64,000 nucleotides of DNA from Adiantum capillus-veneris (GCA_014529385.2 CM043953.1:82499838-82563837); one strand, 5' to 3'. Positions 20,330 through 32,145 are shown, numbered from the stretch's first letter. The notes: generated from the sequence alone by a model not told the origin. Numbers and translations: made by a program.

Positions 20330-20870
20330 GCCATCACACACCATGTATTTCTGATGACCAACTACCTCATTTAGTATCTCATCGTAAAATGGGAGGGGAA
20401 AGTGATCTTGCTTGGTTGCCTCATTGAGTGGCCTATAGTCCACACAAACCCTCCACTTTCCATTCTTTTTAGGAGTGACCACAACTGGGGAGACCCACTC
20501 TTAATTCTCCATTGGATAAATCTAACTTGTTGCTTAAAGCTGTCTTACCTCCTTGAGTAAAGCCTGCTCCTTGATGACTCCTAGCATTCATAGCTTCTGT
20601 GCCCTACGTGTGGCTTCTGGCTTTAACTCAATCTTGTGTTGAAAAACATATACCACATGTACACATGTGTATTCTTTAGCAAAAAGCCTAGGAAACTTCC
20701 TTAGCATACATTTGAACTGCTCTCTTTTGTCCTTTGTAAGTATTGTAGATGACATACCTTCTAGCATTCCCTCATCTTCCACACCTTGGTTTTCTTGAGG
20801 ACCTACCTCTTCCAAGACTTGAAAAGAGGTATCTTGGTTGTTTGTTATAAACCTTACCCCCATGAATTCT
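20330..20870 (-). pseudogene. Reverse transcriptase N-terminal part of element G
   Basis: Reading down from 20863: KFPRLFAKEYTCVHVVYVFQ, HKIELKPEATRRAQKL, then VVTPKKNGKWRVCVDYRPL, TKQDHFPLPFYDEILNEVVG and MVCDGYS. These are RT fingers and the start of the palm. The next expected residues (substrate-binding and the x-x-D-D active site) are absent, because sequence after D-G-Y-S no longer resembles RT. Stops separate the two blocks near 20500-20588. Confidence 0.85.
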
Positions 20871-21064
20871 ATGTAAGAATCGTCTTAAGTAATGTTGCCA
20901 CTACTTTCTTCCTCTTAAGTGTTATCAGTCCAATCTTCCTCCGGCTCACTTTGCAATGATTCTTCATGGAGCTCCTCTTGACGTTTCTCCTTCTTGTCAA
21001 AGAAAAACTTCTTATGATTGTCATTCTTGCAAATCAACTTTCCACTTTCCAAATCCTGCAAATC

Positions 21065-21345
21065 TCACATTTTCATTAGCCATGGTCTTCCTAAGATAAA
21101 TGGATAGCCACTTCCCTTGGTCATCATAACATAAAAATCCACTACGTTCTTAATACCAAAGGCCTCCACAAAAACATTTTTACAAATACCTACACACCTA
21201 GCCTTGCTATTGTTTGCCATTTTCACTTTGATTTCAAGTGTCTCATGGGTGTGCATGCCTAGTCTTTGTATGTGTCCCTCTCTCATGATGAAAATTTGTG
21301 CACCCCCATCCACTAGACCTTTCCTAACCAGCCTTACTTTAATGT
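21065..21345 (-). pseudogene. Aspartic protease of element G
   Basis: The frame reads MDGGAQIFIMREGHIQRLG, VKMANNSKARCVGICKNVFV, then YVMMTKGSGYPFILGRPWL. The catalytic triplet is D-G-G rather than D-S/T-G, and the closing I-L-G-R-P-W-L motif is intact. Length and spacing (about 80 residues) fit a retropepsin. Elements C and E share the D-G-G form. Confidence 0.8.
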
Positions 21346-22050
21346 ACTACAATCTAGCACCGGTCTTATGTCCTCATTCATTTCAGTTTGTGCAATTTTT
21401 ACAACATGCACTCTCTCTTTTACCTTTCTCCTAGTGCTAAATGCCTTCGCTAAATCCCTCCTAGCTTGTGGATTTAATGCAAGAAACTAAGGTCATGAGA
21501 TATTAGGACCCTTACCTCTCATGTCTTCCAATAGGTTGTCTGGAGCCATGCAATGTCCAAAAGGGAAGTCTTGGAGGTTGATAGATGTGGATTCCTCTTG
21601 CCTTCCTTTGTCTGCTTTGTCGTCTTCCCTCATCCATGGTCACTTTGTGATGTGACTCCTTATTTCTCCTTACATTTTCCACGGCTGCGCTTAATGCCAT
21701 TTTCTTCCATGTCCGCCTTATTTGAATTTGTCACCTCTACAACATGCACATTTGGATCTGACAAAGGTGGAACTCCTTCCACTCCTCATGAAGGTGTTCT
21801 TTTCCTATTGGTCTTTGTAGAACCATTGGCTATTGGCTAGTTTCTTCACCTGAATTCATCACTAGGTAATTCAAGTTAGGTCTCTCTTGCTCCCCACGGA
21901 GCCAAGAAAAATTATACATCCCATGTCCATACTCCTCGTAATTCCAACACTGTAATATCCTCCTGGTTCGTGGCTCTCTCTCCTTAGATTATTTGTTTTC
22001 CCCTTGGGACCTACAGCTTGTGCAAGGTGAATTGATAAGTTGCTCAAGGA
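21346..22050 (-). pseudogene. gag-protease junction of element G
   Basis: Discontinuous short open stretches on the minus strand, for example DPNVHVVEVTNSNKADMEEN near 21760-21700, between the gag part beyond F and the protease. No intact zinc knuckle is seen. Several stops. Confidence 0.45.
22046..22050. repeat. Target site duplication of element F (left)
   Basis: AAGGA, repeated at 32146-32150. Confidence 0.92.
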
Positions 22051-22361
22051 TGTTAAGTATGGATCCTGATTTACCCCTTGTAATTTTTTGTATTAAAAAT
22101 GCACATTTGTAAGGTACTTGTCATGAGGAGAAGCCATCGTGCATGGAGAAAAATCACTCGCCAAAAACCAAAATTTTCATGGCCGGTCGTTTGGCCGGTG
22201 GCCGGTGGTTGGAAGTCAATTGCTAGTGGCCGATTTTAAAGGCGAACTTGACTTCTTAAGGGAAATCAAACATGGGTGGATTGGAGATTCCATTTGGACT
22301 TGTCTACACAAGGGCGACTACACATGGGTGCCTCTCATGAGAGAGGGCAACCCTTTTGCCC

Positions 22362-22369
22362 TATAAAAT
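22362..22369 (+). promoter_or_regulatory. TATA box in the 5' LTR of F
   Basis: TATAAAAT, conserved as TATAAAAG at 31808-31815 in the other LTR. Confidence 0.65.
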
Positions 22370-22568
22370 GAGGCCATTTCTACACATATTTTAGAGTGTG
22401 AAGTTGATGCAACAAGGTGGGTCTGAGGTGTTGAGAGTAAAGCAAAACAAGAGCTCTATTAAGGGTATAACCCCTTTGTAACCTACTTCTTGTTTAAAGT
22501 ACTTAAGCCATTGAGTGGTTGCTTTTCTGTGGATGTAGCCCACATTGGGTGAGCCACGTATATTATGT

Positions 22569-22570
<2 letters not shown>

Positions 22571-22639
<69 letters not shown>
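22571..22639. repeat. (TC)n microsatellite in the 5' LTR of F
   Basis: About 34 units. The matching tract in the 3' LTR (32005-32063) has about 29. Confidence 0.97.
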
Positions 22640-22642
<3 letters not shown>

Positions 22643-22730
22643 CTATAATCTCTCGTGTGTGAAAATTTGTCTCTCTTCATTAAGTAAGCTACTCAAATAT
22701 CTATTTAGCTACGCCCTATTTCCTAACAAG

Positions 22731-22742
22731 TGGTATCAGAGC
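22731..22742 (+). other. Primer binding site of element F
   Basis: TGGTATCAGAGC, two bases after the LTR end, complementary to initiator-Met tRNA. Confidence 0.93.
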
Positions 22743-22792
22743 AAGGTTTTCTAGTAGCTAAAGTATCTCAAGGAAAGGATTCCTTGAATTGA

Positions 22793-23929
22793 GTGGGAGT
22801 AACAGTGGAGGATGGGAAGCTCAAGATCAAGAAGTTCAACGAAGAAAACTACCAACATTGGAAGATGCAGATTGAAGACTATCTCTACCAGAAGGACCTT
22901 TATTTGCCAGTAGGTGTTCTTGCAAAGAAGCCTACAATGATGGCAAATAAAGCATGGATTTTCCTTGAACGAAAGGCATTGGGAACAATCCGGTTAAGCC
23001 TCGTGTCAATGGTGGCCTTCAATGTTTTGACGATGAATACCATGATGAAGTCACTTGACGGCCTCTATGAGAAACCATCGCATCCAATGAGGTATTTCTC
23101 ATGAAGCGCTTGTTCAATTTAAAGATGATAGAGGTTTAGTTGCAAAACACATAAATGACTTTAACACTAACATAAGTCAACTTTGATCGGTGAAAATAAA
23201 TTTTGATGATGAAGTGAAAGCTCTCCTTATACTATCATCTCTACCAAATAATTGGGAGAGCCTTGTGATAGCTGTAGGGAATTCTATCTCTGACACATAT
23301 ACTCTTAAGTTTGATGATGTTTTGGGCGTTCTCCTAAGCAAAGGAAAAGCACAGGAGAATCATCAAGTGCTGCACTGTCAGTGGAAACAAGAGGAAGGCC
23401 TAAGGAGAGGTCCAAAAACCAAAAGGGTTGTGATTGCTCAAGGCGGATCAAGTCACGCACAAAGTTAGTTCTTGAATGTTGGAACTGTGGCAAGAAGAGC
23501 CACATCAAGAAGGATTGTTGGTCCAAGGAGAAGAAGGAGTCAAAATCTCAAGACAACAAGCAAGATGCTCTAATTCTGTCATTAAACAATGTGTTTTATT
23601 CTTGGACAGTAGATTCCGGGGCTTCATTCCATGTGACACCACACAAGCAACATTTCCAAGATTACACCAAAGGTAATTCTGGGTCTGTATACTTGGGAGA
23701 TGATGAAGCTTGTGAAATTGTCGGTAAAGGTACAATTTGTGTCAAAACTACTAACAAAAATGAATGGAAACTTAAAGGTACTAGGCATGTTTCTTCTCTT
23801 CCCAAGAATTTGATCTCTACAGGACAATCGGACAATGAGGTCACAACATTGCATTCGGAAACAAACAGTGGAATCTCTCAAAGGGATCTTTGGTGGTTGC
23901 CAAAGGAGAAAAGGTTGGTACCCTTTACT
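22793..23929 (+). pseudogene. gag and protease of element F
   Basis: The frame from about 22793 reads LKIKKFNEENYQHWKMQIED, the usual copia gag start. The first codon is GTG, so the original ATG may be lost. After shifts near 23100 and 23470 come DDEVKALLILSSLPNNWESL (end of capsid), CWNCGKKSHIKKDC (C-x2-C-x4-H-x4-C knuckle) and the protease (WTVDSGASFHVTPHKQHF) with an intact D-S-G. The frame goes on through the gag-pre-integrase start (GTRHVSSLPKNLIST) and is cut at 23929 by element H. Confidence 0.9.
23925..23929. repeat. Target site duplication of element H (left)
   Basis: TTACT, repeated at 28604-28608. Confidence 0.88.
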
Positions 23930-24084
23930 TGAAAGGACATAGGTAGAAATACATGCCACTAACCACCCGACCATGCCTATATATAGGCCCCTGGCCCTCC
24001 TATATATATCCCCTACACCGCATGTGTATCCATCGGACCCTTGCCAGGTCCGTGCCCTCCTATAGTCCTACCCTTGGCATGACA
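23930..24084 (-). repeat. 3' LTR of element H
   Basis: 155 bp, very similar to 28449-28603. It contains CCTATATATAGG, a 12-bp palindrome holding a TATA-like core. Confidence 0.9.
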
Positions 24085-24099
24085 TTACTCCCCCCTTGG
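24085..24099 (-). other. Polypurine tract of element H
   Basis: On the minus strand CCAAGGGGGGAGTAA directly precedes the 3' LTR start TGTCATGCC. Confidence 0.8.
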
Positions 24100-26588
24100 A
24101 GAAGCGTTTTCGTCCGCAAAAACAAAAGTGGTAGGATATTTAAAAGAACACTAATGTTTTCCAGAGTGGTATCCTTCATGGATCCAGCTGTTTGTTTGAC
24201 TGAAAACACGCTGCAGTAGGAGGTTCAATGAAATCAAGAATAGCATCTTGATTTTGCACATTGTTGTCCATTTGGAACCATCTAGTGTGTAGACTCCATT
24301 TAGAATGCACATGAGCATGCTAAACGAGTTATCACGACAAAGATGTACTGAAAGAGTATCGCTTTTCATGTTTCGTGAAAGTAACTTGCTGACCTAACTC
24401 ATCAGCCAAGTGTAAGTCCTTGACTTGTTCTCCAATTTCATCTGTAAACAACCCCACCATAACTAGTGTTCAAGGTTGAGAGCCTGATTTAAACATGAAG
24501 AGACTAAACTTAGTCGCAAACATGGGTTAACTGATAGTAAGTAAACTCCAAGTAGAGCAATAAATGCTTATTAATTGGAGTGCTTGGTGCTAATGTACGC
24601 ACTTTGCATATCTTCTAGCCAAAGATTACACTTTGTAATCTGCCTATCACCTTGGATAACTGACAGTACTGATGTGTGTTTCCCCCATGGTTTACAAACA
24701 GTTTGCCCAGATGACTGGTAAATGGGAATCACAATATTGTATAACATTGTTGAAGAATCAACAATGTCCAGGATAACCATTGTGGTTAACTTGAAAAATC
24801 CACAAACACCCAAACCGAGCCATGAACTCTGTTGGTGATTGGTAGACCCAAAAGTAATCTCATAGAGATACTGCACACAGAGTGCAAAAAAGCTTCATAA
24901 GCAACAACTTGATGATACGCATGCCGTTCCAGTTCAGACTTTGCTAAACACTAGGGCCCATAACACCTAGTGTGCATGCATTTAGCAAAAAAATAGATCC
25001 AAACCTGTATATCCATGATGATCCTTTCCAATACTTATGGAAAATGTGATACGCCTAGAACACATTAAAAAGGAACATAAATAAATCTAAAAAGAAACTA
25101 AATACTTTCGTTGCAATCTTTTGCAAGCCTTGCTGAAACGTCTGAACCATAATAGAAGGTAAGACATTGATCACTTCTAGGTACAAAAAATGAAACTTTT
25201 TCATTAACAACTTAGAGCCTTGCTATATGTATAAATAACCATCTATAATGTTGTTTAGCAGTACTTGTACCTGAACAAGTCATTCTAAGTATCCGACAAT
25301 TTTTGGCCACCGAAATTTCTCATGATACGTCGTGCTAAAAATGGTATAGAAAACACATTTGACCAGCACCTAGGGACCTTGTCATGACACATACTTGAAA
25401 TAATGGCACCAGTGTCAATCCCAGAGACTCATATTCGCCACATGTGAACTATGTCTCAACTAAGGATGTTTGAAAAAAGAACATCCTACAAGTACAAGAT
25501 GTACTTGTGTGTGGAGGTAACTGCAAACTCTCTAGGAGAGGGACCCTCATTAGCCTTGCTACACACTGGCTAAATCAAACTCCTTGAGTCCCTAGACCAT
25601 GTTGTATCCCATGTGACAACATGTGCCAAATCGAATCCTATAAGTGGATTCATAACAACATAATGTATATTGGACACTATGGCCCAAAATACTTGTTTCG
25701 ACATGCCCTTGGCATGGCCCTAGGGATTGAAATGGAAGTTTAGTTACCCGTATTTAAATGCATAGGAGTACGTCTCCCACACGTGAAAAAACCAAGCAAC
25801 ATTGCATTTGAAACCCTGGGTGTTGCCTTCGTAATCCAAACCCGTTGGGTAGAATCTACGTAGTCACACCACTTGGTAAGACCCTTTGTAGAAACTGCTC
25901 AACTAGCAGGTAACGGTAACCGACATAGTTAACCATGTACAGAATGATGAGAATCAATTTGAAAAGTTGAAGTTGTCCACTAACACCTGGTAGATTGCAG
26001 ACTTCTTTCCTTGAAAGTACAACTAGGATAGATCAAACTGTGATCCTAAATGCCTACGGGGTGATTTAGTAAACACCCACGGGGTTGTACCCCAAAACTG
26101 GGATGCCATAGACACTCGTAGTGCTATAGAGAGAGCAAGAAATCCACAAAACTAATATGCCTAGCTCGTAAGAACAGCCATGCTGTCTCTACTGATTGCT
26201 GCATCGATACTTCCTTGTAGAGATCAACTGCTGTGCATGGAAGATTATCAGAAACTCAACTTGAGTGTCACACTGAAAACATGTAGTGCAAGAATGACAC
26301 CCTAGACATCCGTACTGACAAGACTCTTACTTGTCCAGTAACGTCAATGTGTAATTCCCTGGGTAGATCTATTCGATCTTGAAAACAATCACCCAAAGAA
26401 TGCCAATAGTTAGGTCTTACCCTTGGCCTGACAATGGCTCTTAGCCAATGTGGCTCATAGCCATTATGGAAATTAGTGTTCAATCGACGAACCGATGAAG
26501 AGTAATTTGAGTAGCACCTTGGCTCAGGCTGACTCACGAGCAAAAAATGTATCAAAAGCTTCTTAGAATATTTTCATTATTCCCTTAA

Positions 26589-26596
<8 letters not shown>

Positions 26597-26663
<67 letters not shown>
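26597..26663. repeat. (AG)n microsatellite inside element H
   Basis: About 33 AG units in the middle of the internal region. Confidence 0.97.
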
Positions 26664-26665
<2 letters not shown>

Positions 26666-28267
26666 AAGAGCATGCTGGGCTGAGGAACTTTCCTTAAGTT
26701 GTTAGAGTGTGTACCCAAGCTGTGTGCTCTTACTTATGCCTAAATTAGAGCTTATTGTATAAGCATTCCAAAGTTTTCCGGTATGACTCTGTCATCAAGA
26801 GAGGTAACGGAAGAACAAAAAACTCATTGCAACCCACCTACCATGCAGGGGTCGTGATTGTATGAGGACGACTTAGCATTGGCACTTTGCCCGTAAAATA
26901 AGTCCTAGATTTAGGTTCCTTTTAGTGTTGTTGTGTGTGATAGCAACCAACAATCATATTAAAAAATCCATCCTTAGTTTGTCCTTGACAGAGTTGCGAG
27001 TGTGATAGCGGAAGCGTAATGCATGAAGCGGTAGAATTGAATCCACCTTACTAGCATGCCTTGCATGTAGAATTGTAAGCCCTTGCGAAGAGTGATGGCC
27101 TCAACCGTGAAAACCAAAACCATAAGTGCCTTGCACAGTTTAGACTGGTATTTTTCCAGTTCCTCGAAACTTTGCTTCCTATAAAATTTCCAAAGCACTT
27201 TGCTTTGCACAATGACAGTAATTGCCACGTAAAGTATAAATAGGGAAAAACAAGAAAAACTTAAACTTGGCTAACATGGTCGTTGCTGTAACTAGTTGGC
27301 CCGATATTCTGTGGAAGAAAACTTGCTTAAAAATGGCGCATAGCCATATCTGCTGCACGAGTGGGGTATGTCGTATGTACAGATACGTCCCTTGTATCAT
27401 ATACGCCCGCCTGTTTCTCATGAAATAACCTGCTGGCATATTGTCAAGTTGGTCCCAAGTTTGTATGCTCATAGCATAGGCCAAACATGGAAGTCTTGTC
27501 TTTGAATGATAATTTTCAATAGACCCACTTTGGATGCTACCATGCCTCAGATCTACAGATACTCTTGCTCATAGACAAATGTCGTAGTACTGAGAAAGTC
27601 GACCTTGTCGAGCAGTCACAAATAATTGACCTTGTCGAATTGTACAATGTATTGAAAAGCAAAACATAAAAATAAAAATTCCTTGCAAAGTATGTACCTT
27701 GTATCTACGTGGCGTGATTACTGGTATTCTGAGGATTTGTAGATGGAGCCTTGCTCCCATGATGTCAAATCATGCTTGCCTGATTGCATGAATGGTAGAC
27801 AACTGGCCTAGAAGTGAAGCCCGAGTGAGTTTCTTGATAGTTTCTTAGAATTGCAGTTAATGATTGGTATAGCCGAGTACTTTGACCATACAGTAATAGG
27901 TTTATCTTCAAGCCACAAGCCGTGCTTGTACATGCATGTACTGCTAAACAACTCTATTGGCACTTGGGATCGGTCATACTTACACCTTGACGTTTGCCCT
28001 GGGCAGACATCTCTTGGAACAATGAGATGGGGCTACGAGCTCCCATCGAGAGAGAGACTGAAGCAAAAACTTTCCCTCCTGCCCATGCAGTCCTATAGAG
28101 ATCTACCACGGGAAATTTGGTGCAGAGCCATCCCGACTCTTTCCCCTTGCCAAGGGTGGTTACCTGCGGTTCGTCATCCCTTCTTCCTCCCAGCTCTGCA
28201 GGGGCAGTTTCACACCATGTCTCATTGCTTGATTCCATATCTTGCACAAGGCGGCTTGACCACGGCC

Positions 28268-28377
<110 letters not shown>

Positions 28378-28436
28378 CACATGCAAACACTATACCAAGG
28401 AGGTTTTCCCTCCTCCATGATTCCCCCTTCCCTCAT

Positions 28437-28447
28437 CTTTGATACCA
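28437..28447 (-). other. Primer binding site of element H
   Basis: On the minus strand TGGTATCAAAG starts one base after the 5' LTR. It matches the initiator-Met primer site in 10 of 11 bases. Confidence 0.8.
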
Positions 28448-28448
28448 C

Positions 28449-28603
28449 TGAAAGAGCATAGGTAGATAGACATGCCACTAACCACCCAACCGTACCTATA
28501 TATAGGCCCCTGGCCCTCCTATATATAGCCCTCGTACCACATGTGTATCCATTGGCCCCTGTCCAGGGCCGTGCTCTCCTATAGTCCTACCCTTGGCATG
28601 ACA
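28449..28603 (-). repeat. 5' LTR of element H
   Basis: 155 bp, TG...CA ends, partner of 23930-24084. TATA-like CCTATATATAGG lies at 28495-28506. The TTACT duplication follows at 28604-28608. Confidence 0.9.
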
Positions 28604-28608
28604 TTACT

Positions 28609-29712
28609 TGTGTACTGTCAGCTCGCAATCTTCAGCTTGTGCAACAACTACATAAGTAGACAATGCGGTGTGGCACTACCGGCTTGGACATATGAGTGCC
28701 AAAGGAATGCAAATCCTTTAAACAAAGAAGCTTTTGTCGGGTTTGAAAGAAGACTTAGAGTTTTGTGAAGATTGTGTTTATGGTAAATAACAGAGGATAA
28801 AATTTCAAAATCCAAGAAATGAAAGAAAAATTAAAAAACTTGAGTTGGGTTCATTCTGATGTTTGGGTCCTGCAAGTACACCATCACTTGGTGGCTCATT
28901 GTACTATGTAGTATTCATAGACCATGTAACTAGAAAAAACATGGGTTTATGTAATGAAGAATAAATCCAATGTGTTTTCCATATTTTAAAACTTGAGTTG
29001 GTTCATTCTGATGTTTGGGGTCCTGCAAGTACACCATCACTTGGTGGCTCATTGTACTATGTAGCATTCATAGACGATGTAACTAGAAAAACTTGGGTTT
29101 ATGTAATGAAGAATAAATCCAATGTGTTTTCCATATTTCAAAGTTGGAAAGCCTTTGTGGAGAATGAAACACGTACCAATGTTAAATGTTTTAGATATGA
29201 CAATGGCAAATATTACAGCCAAGATTTTGAAAGCTTTGTGTGAGCAATGGCATTCGGAGGCAAAAGACAATCCCTAGGACACTTCAACAAAATGGGATTT
29301 TGGAAAAGATGAATAGAACAATCATGGAGCAAGCACGAAGCATGCGGTTACATGCAGGCTTACCACTTGAGCTTTGGGCGATAGCAGTAATTACGTCTGT
29401 GTATTTGATCAACCAGTCAGTCTCAAAGGTATTGAATGGGGGAGTTCCTAAGGAGGCATGGATAGATAAACCGATGAATTATTCATTTTTGAAAGTGTTT
29501 GGGTGTGAGGCTTTCACGCACATAGATAGAAGCCTAAGATCAAAGTTAATGCAAAGTCCAAAAAATGTTTCTTCATTGGCTATGGAGAAGGTGACTTTGG
29601 GTATCACCTATGGAATCTTGAAGATTGTAAAATCTTTAGGAGTAGGGATGTATTTTTTAACGAGCAAAACATGTACAAAGACTACTTGGAAAGAAAACAA
29701 ACAAAAGAAATA
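28609..29712 (+). pseudogene. Integrase of element F
   Basis: After element H the frame resumes with the gag-pre-integrase zinc region (VSSRNLQLVQQLHK-like, then residues around CEDCVYG). The core has LVHSDVWGPASTPSLGG (first Asp), FIDDVTRKTWVYVMKNKS, CFRYDNGKYYS (second Asp), then LQQNGILEKMNRTIMEQAR, where the third catalytic residue Glu is kept. The region following contains HAGLPLELWAIAVITSVYLI and a GCEAFTHI block. A direct duplication of about 153 bp (28831-29138) interrupts the start of the core, and stops occur near 29240 and 29540. Confidence 0.9.
28831..29138 (+). repeat. Tandem duplication of ~153 bp in the integrase of F
   Basis: 28831-28985 and 28986-29138 are near-identical copies covering the first catalytic Asp region. 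Small single-base indels distinguish them. Confidence 0.92.
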
Positions 29713-30698
29713 GGTGATGAGTACATGGATCTTGAGGACGGTGAAGACTCAAGGAGTGCAAATGGTGACAACGTACAACAACATCAACCAAACGAGGAGC
29801 CTCGACCTATTCCCCAAAGAATTACAAGAGCAAGTAGACGTACACAAAGGTTTATTCAAGAGAGCCAGAATCATACGAGGAAGCTATGCAACACAAATCC
29901 AAAGAAGAATGGATAAAGAGAATGCAAGTGGAGAATGACTCATTACATCGCAAACAAACATGGGAGTTGGTTGAATTGCCTAAAGGTAAGCGGACACTTC
30001 AGAACAAATGAGTATACAAGATGAAGGAAGAAGAAAGTGGGAAGAAGGTACAAGTCCAGGCGTGTGGTAAAAGGGTTTTCTCAAAAGAAAGGTATTGACT
30101 TTAATGAAATATTTTCTCTTGCTGTAAAAATGAACTCAATTAGGCTTTTCTTAAGCCTTGTGGTTGCTCATGATTTGAATCTTGAGCAAATGGATGTAAA
30201 TATGGCATTCCCTCACAGTGACTTGGAGGAGGAAATTTACATGCTTTAACCAAAGGGGTATGAAGTAAAAGGTAAGGAGAAAATGGTTTGAAAATTAAAG
30301 AAAAGCTTGTATGGTTTAAAGAAAGCATCAAGAAAGTGGTGCTTGAAGTTCGATCGATGGATGTGGATCATGGATTCACAAGATGCAACTCAAATCACTG
30401 CGTCTACACAAAGAATTTGGGAGATGGGAAGTTTATCATCCTAATGTTGTATGTTGATTACATGCTGATTGCAAGTGCTAACATGCAGGACATCAAAGAC
30501 CTAAAAGAGGGTCTATTTAAATCTTTTTCAATGAAAGATTTAGGTGCTTCAAAGAGGATACTTGGTATGAAGATATCAAGGGATAGGACAAAGAATACAA
30601 TAAAGCTGTTTCAAGAGGATTACATCAACAATGTACTAGAAAGGTTTGCAATGAAAAATGAAAAAAATGGTTTTTACACCTTTGGTTGGTCACTTTAA
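29713..30698 (+). pseudogene. Reverse transcriptase of element F
   Basis: A linker with RITRASRRTQRFIQESQNHT leads into the RT: YKSRRVVKGFSQKKGIDFNE, VAHDLNLEQMDVNMAFPHSD, LEEEIYML, KKSLYGLKKASRKW, then IILMLYVDYMLIASANMQDI. The active-site Y-V-D-D reads Y-V-D-Y, so the second catalytic Asp is lost. The thumb region (DLGASKRILGMKISRDRTKN) follows. Stops lie near 29938, 30249 and 30290, with a frame change before the active site. Confidence 0.9.
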
Positions 30699-30744
30699 AC
30701 TAACCAAGAATATGTGTCCAAACACATAAGAGGAGATTTCATAT

Positions 30745-31415
30745 ATGTCTAAAGTTAGATATGCTACAGTGGTAGGTTCTCTTATGTATACTATGGTCTG
30801 GACAAGGCCAGACATTGCACATGCAGTGGGAGTTGAAAGTAGGTTCATGGACAACCCAGGTAAAGAGCACTGGCAAGCTGTGAAGTGGATACTTATGTAT
30901 CTGAAAGGGACAACAGAAAATGATTTTTATTTTGGAGAAACTGATATTTTTCTTCAAGGGTATGCTGATGCAAATAAATCAGGTGACAAAGATACTCGAA
31001 GGAGCACTACTAGCTATGTTTTCACAATTGTGGGCACAACACTAAGATGGGCTTCAAAGGTGCAGAAAGTGGTCTCATTTTCTACCACAAAAGCAGAGTA
31101 TGTAGCAATGTCAGAGACAAACAAAGAAATTATGTGGCTTCATAGATTCTTAGAAGAGCTTGGATTCAAACACATGACAATTGCGTATTGTATAGTGATA
31201 GCCAAAGTGCTATCCATCTTGCAAAGAACTCAACCTTTCATTCAAGGACAAAGCACATTGAGTTTACATATCACTTCATAAACACTCTTTTGGAAGAGGG
31301 ACAACTAAAGCTAGGAAAGGTGCATACAAGTGAAAATCCGGCACACATGTTTACAAAGGTGGTCAACAAGGAAAAGTTGAGATTTTGCTCATCTTCAATT
31401 GGCATTCAAGGATAA
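30745..31415 (+). pseudogene. RNase H of element F
   Basis: Reads SKVRYATVVGSLMYTMVWTR, KWILMYLKGTTENDFYFG, GYADANKSGDKDTRRSTTSY, VSFSTTKAEYVAMSETNKEI, then after a shift near 31180 DSQSAIHLAKNSTFHSRTKH and EEGQLKLGKVHTSENPAHMF, ending at a stop near 31413. The RNase H acidic residues (D in GYAD, E in TKAEY, D in DSQSA) are all present. It lies about 60 bp before the 3' LTR. Confidence 0.92.
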
Positions 31416-31474
31416 GAAGCCAGGATGGAAAGCAGTCATAGGTTTGGTTTGGAGATGAGTCTCCAAGTGGAAGT

Positions 31475-32002
31475 TTCTAAGTATGAAACATGATTTATCC
31501 CTTGTAGTTTTCTGTATTAAAAATGCACACTTGTAAGGCCTCCGTTACGAGGAGAATCCATCATGCATAAAGAAAAATCACTCGCCGAACACCTAAATTT
31601 TTACGGTTGGCCGGTGGCCAATGGGTGAAAGTCAATGGCCAGTGTGGCTGGTGGCCAAATTTAATGGCCGGTTGGATGATTTCAAAGGCACACTTGTCTC
31701 CTCAAGGGAGGCCACACATGGGTGGATTGTAGAGTCCATTTAGACTTGTCTACACAGGGGCGGCTACACAATGCTGCCTCTCATGAGAGAGGGTAGCCCT
31801 TGTGGCCTATAAAAGGAGGCCATTTCTACACACATTTTAGAGTATGAAGTTGATGCAACAAGGTGGGTGTGAGGTGCTAAGATTGAAGCAAGGTGGAAGC
31901 TCTATCCCTTTGTAACCTACTTCTTGTTTGAAGTACTTAAGTCATTAAGTGGCTGCTTTCGTGTGAATGTAGCCCACATTGGGTGAACAACGTATATTGT
32001 GT

Positions 32003-32064
<62 letters not shown>

Positions 32065-32145
32065 ATCTCTCGTGTGTGAAAATCTGTCCTTCTCCCTTAA
32101 GTAAGCTGCTCAAATATCTATTTAGCTGCGTCCTATTTCCTAACA
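31475..32145 (+). repeat. 3' LTR of element F
   Basis: 671 bp, partner of 22051-22728. The first bases are mutated (TTCTAAGTAT against TGTTAAGTAT). A weak purine tract CAAGTGGAAG precedes it. TATA box at 31808-31815. Confidence 0.9.
32005..32063. repeat. (TC)n microsatellite in the 3' LTR of F
   Basis: About 29 units, shorter than the tract in the 5' LTR. Confidence 0.97.

Larger units (their letters stand above)
20330..22050 (-). mobile_element. Element G, low-coordinate part: Ty3/gypsy fragment
   Basis: Minus-strand remnants of RT, protease and the gag-protease junction. Its gag lies at 32146-32808 beyond element F, as shown by the AAGGA duplication around F. The RT breaks off at about 20325 next to element A's LTR, so A probably inserted into G and the rest of G lies left of the window. 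The sequence style (KQDHFPLPFYDEIL, D-G-G protease) is that of Tat-like gypsy elements. Confidence 0.75.
22051..22728 (+). repeat. 5' LTR of element F
   Basis: It starts TGTTAAGTATGGATCC, ends TTTCCTAACA, and matches 31475-32145. It has a TATA box at 22362-22369 and a (TC)n tract at 22571-22639. Confidence 0.92.

Noticed and set aside
22483-22754. Arg-Glu or Ser-Leu repeat frames in the F LTR, and similar ones at 27851-28478 and 31937-32155
   Set aside because: Translations of (TC)n or (GA)n tracts.
26268-27484. Minus-strand frames of 84-101 codons inside H as possible genes
   Set aside because: No motif, no stable composition and stops between; recorded as unresolved interior.
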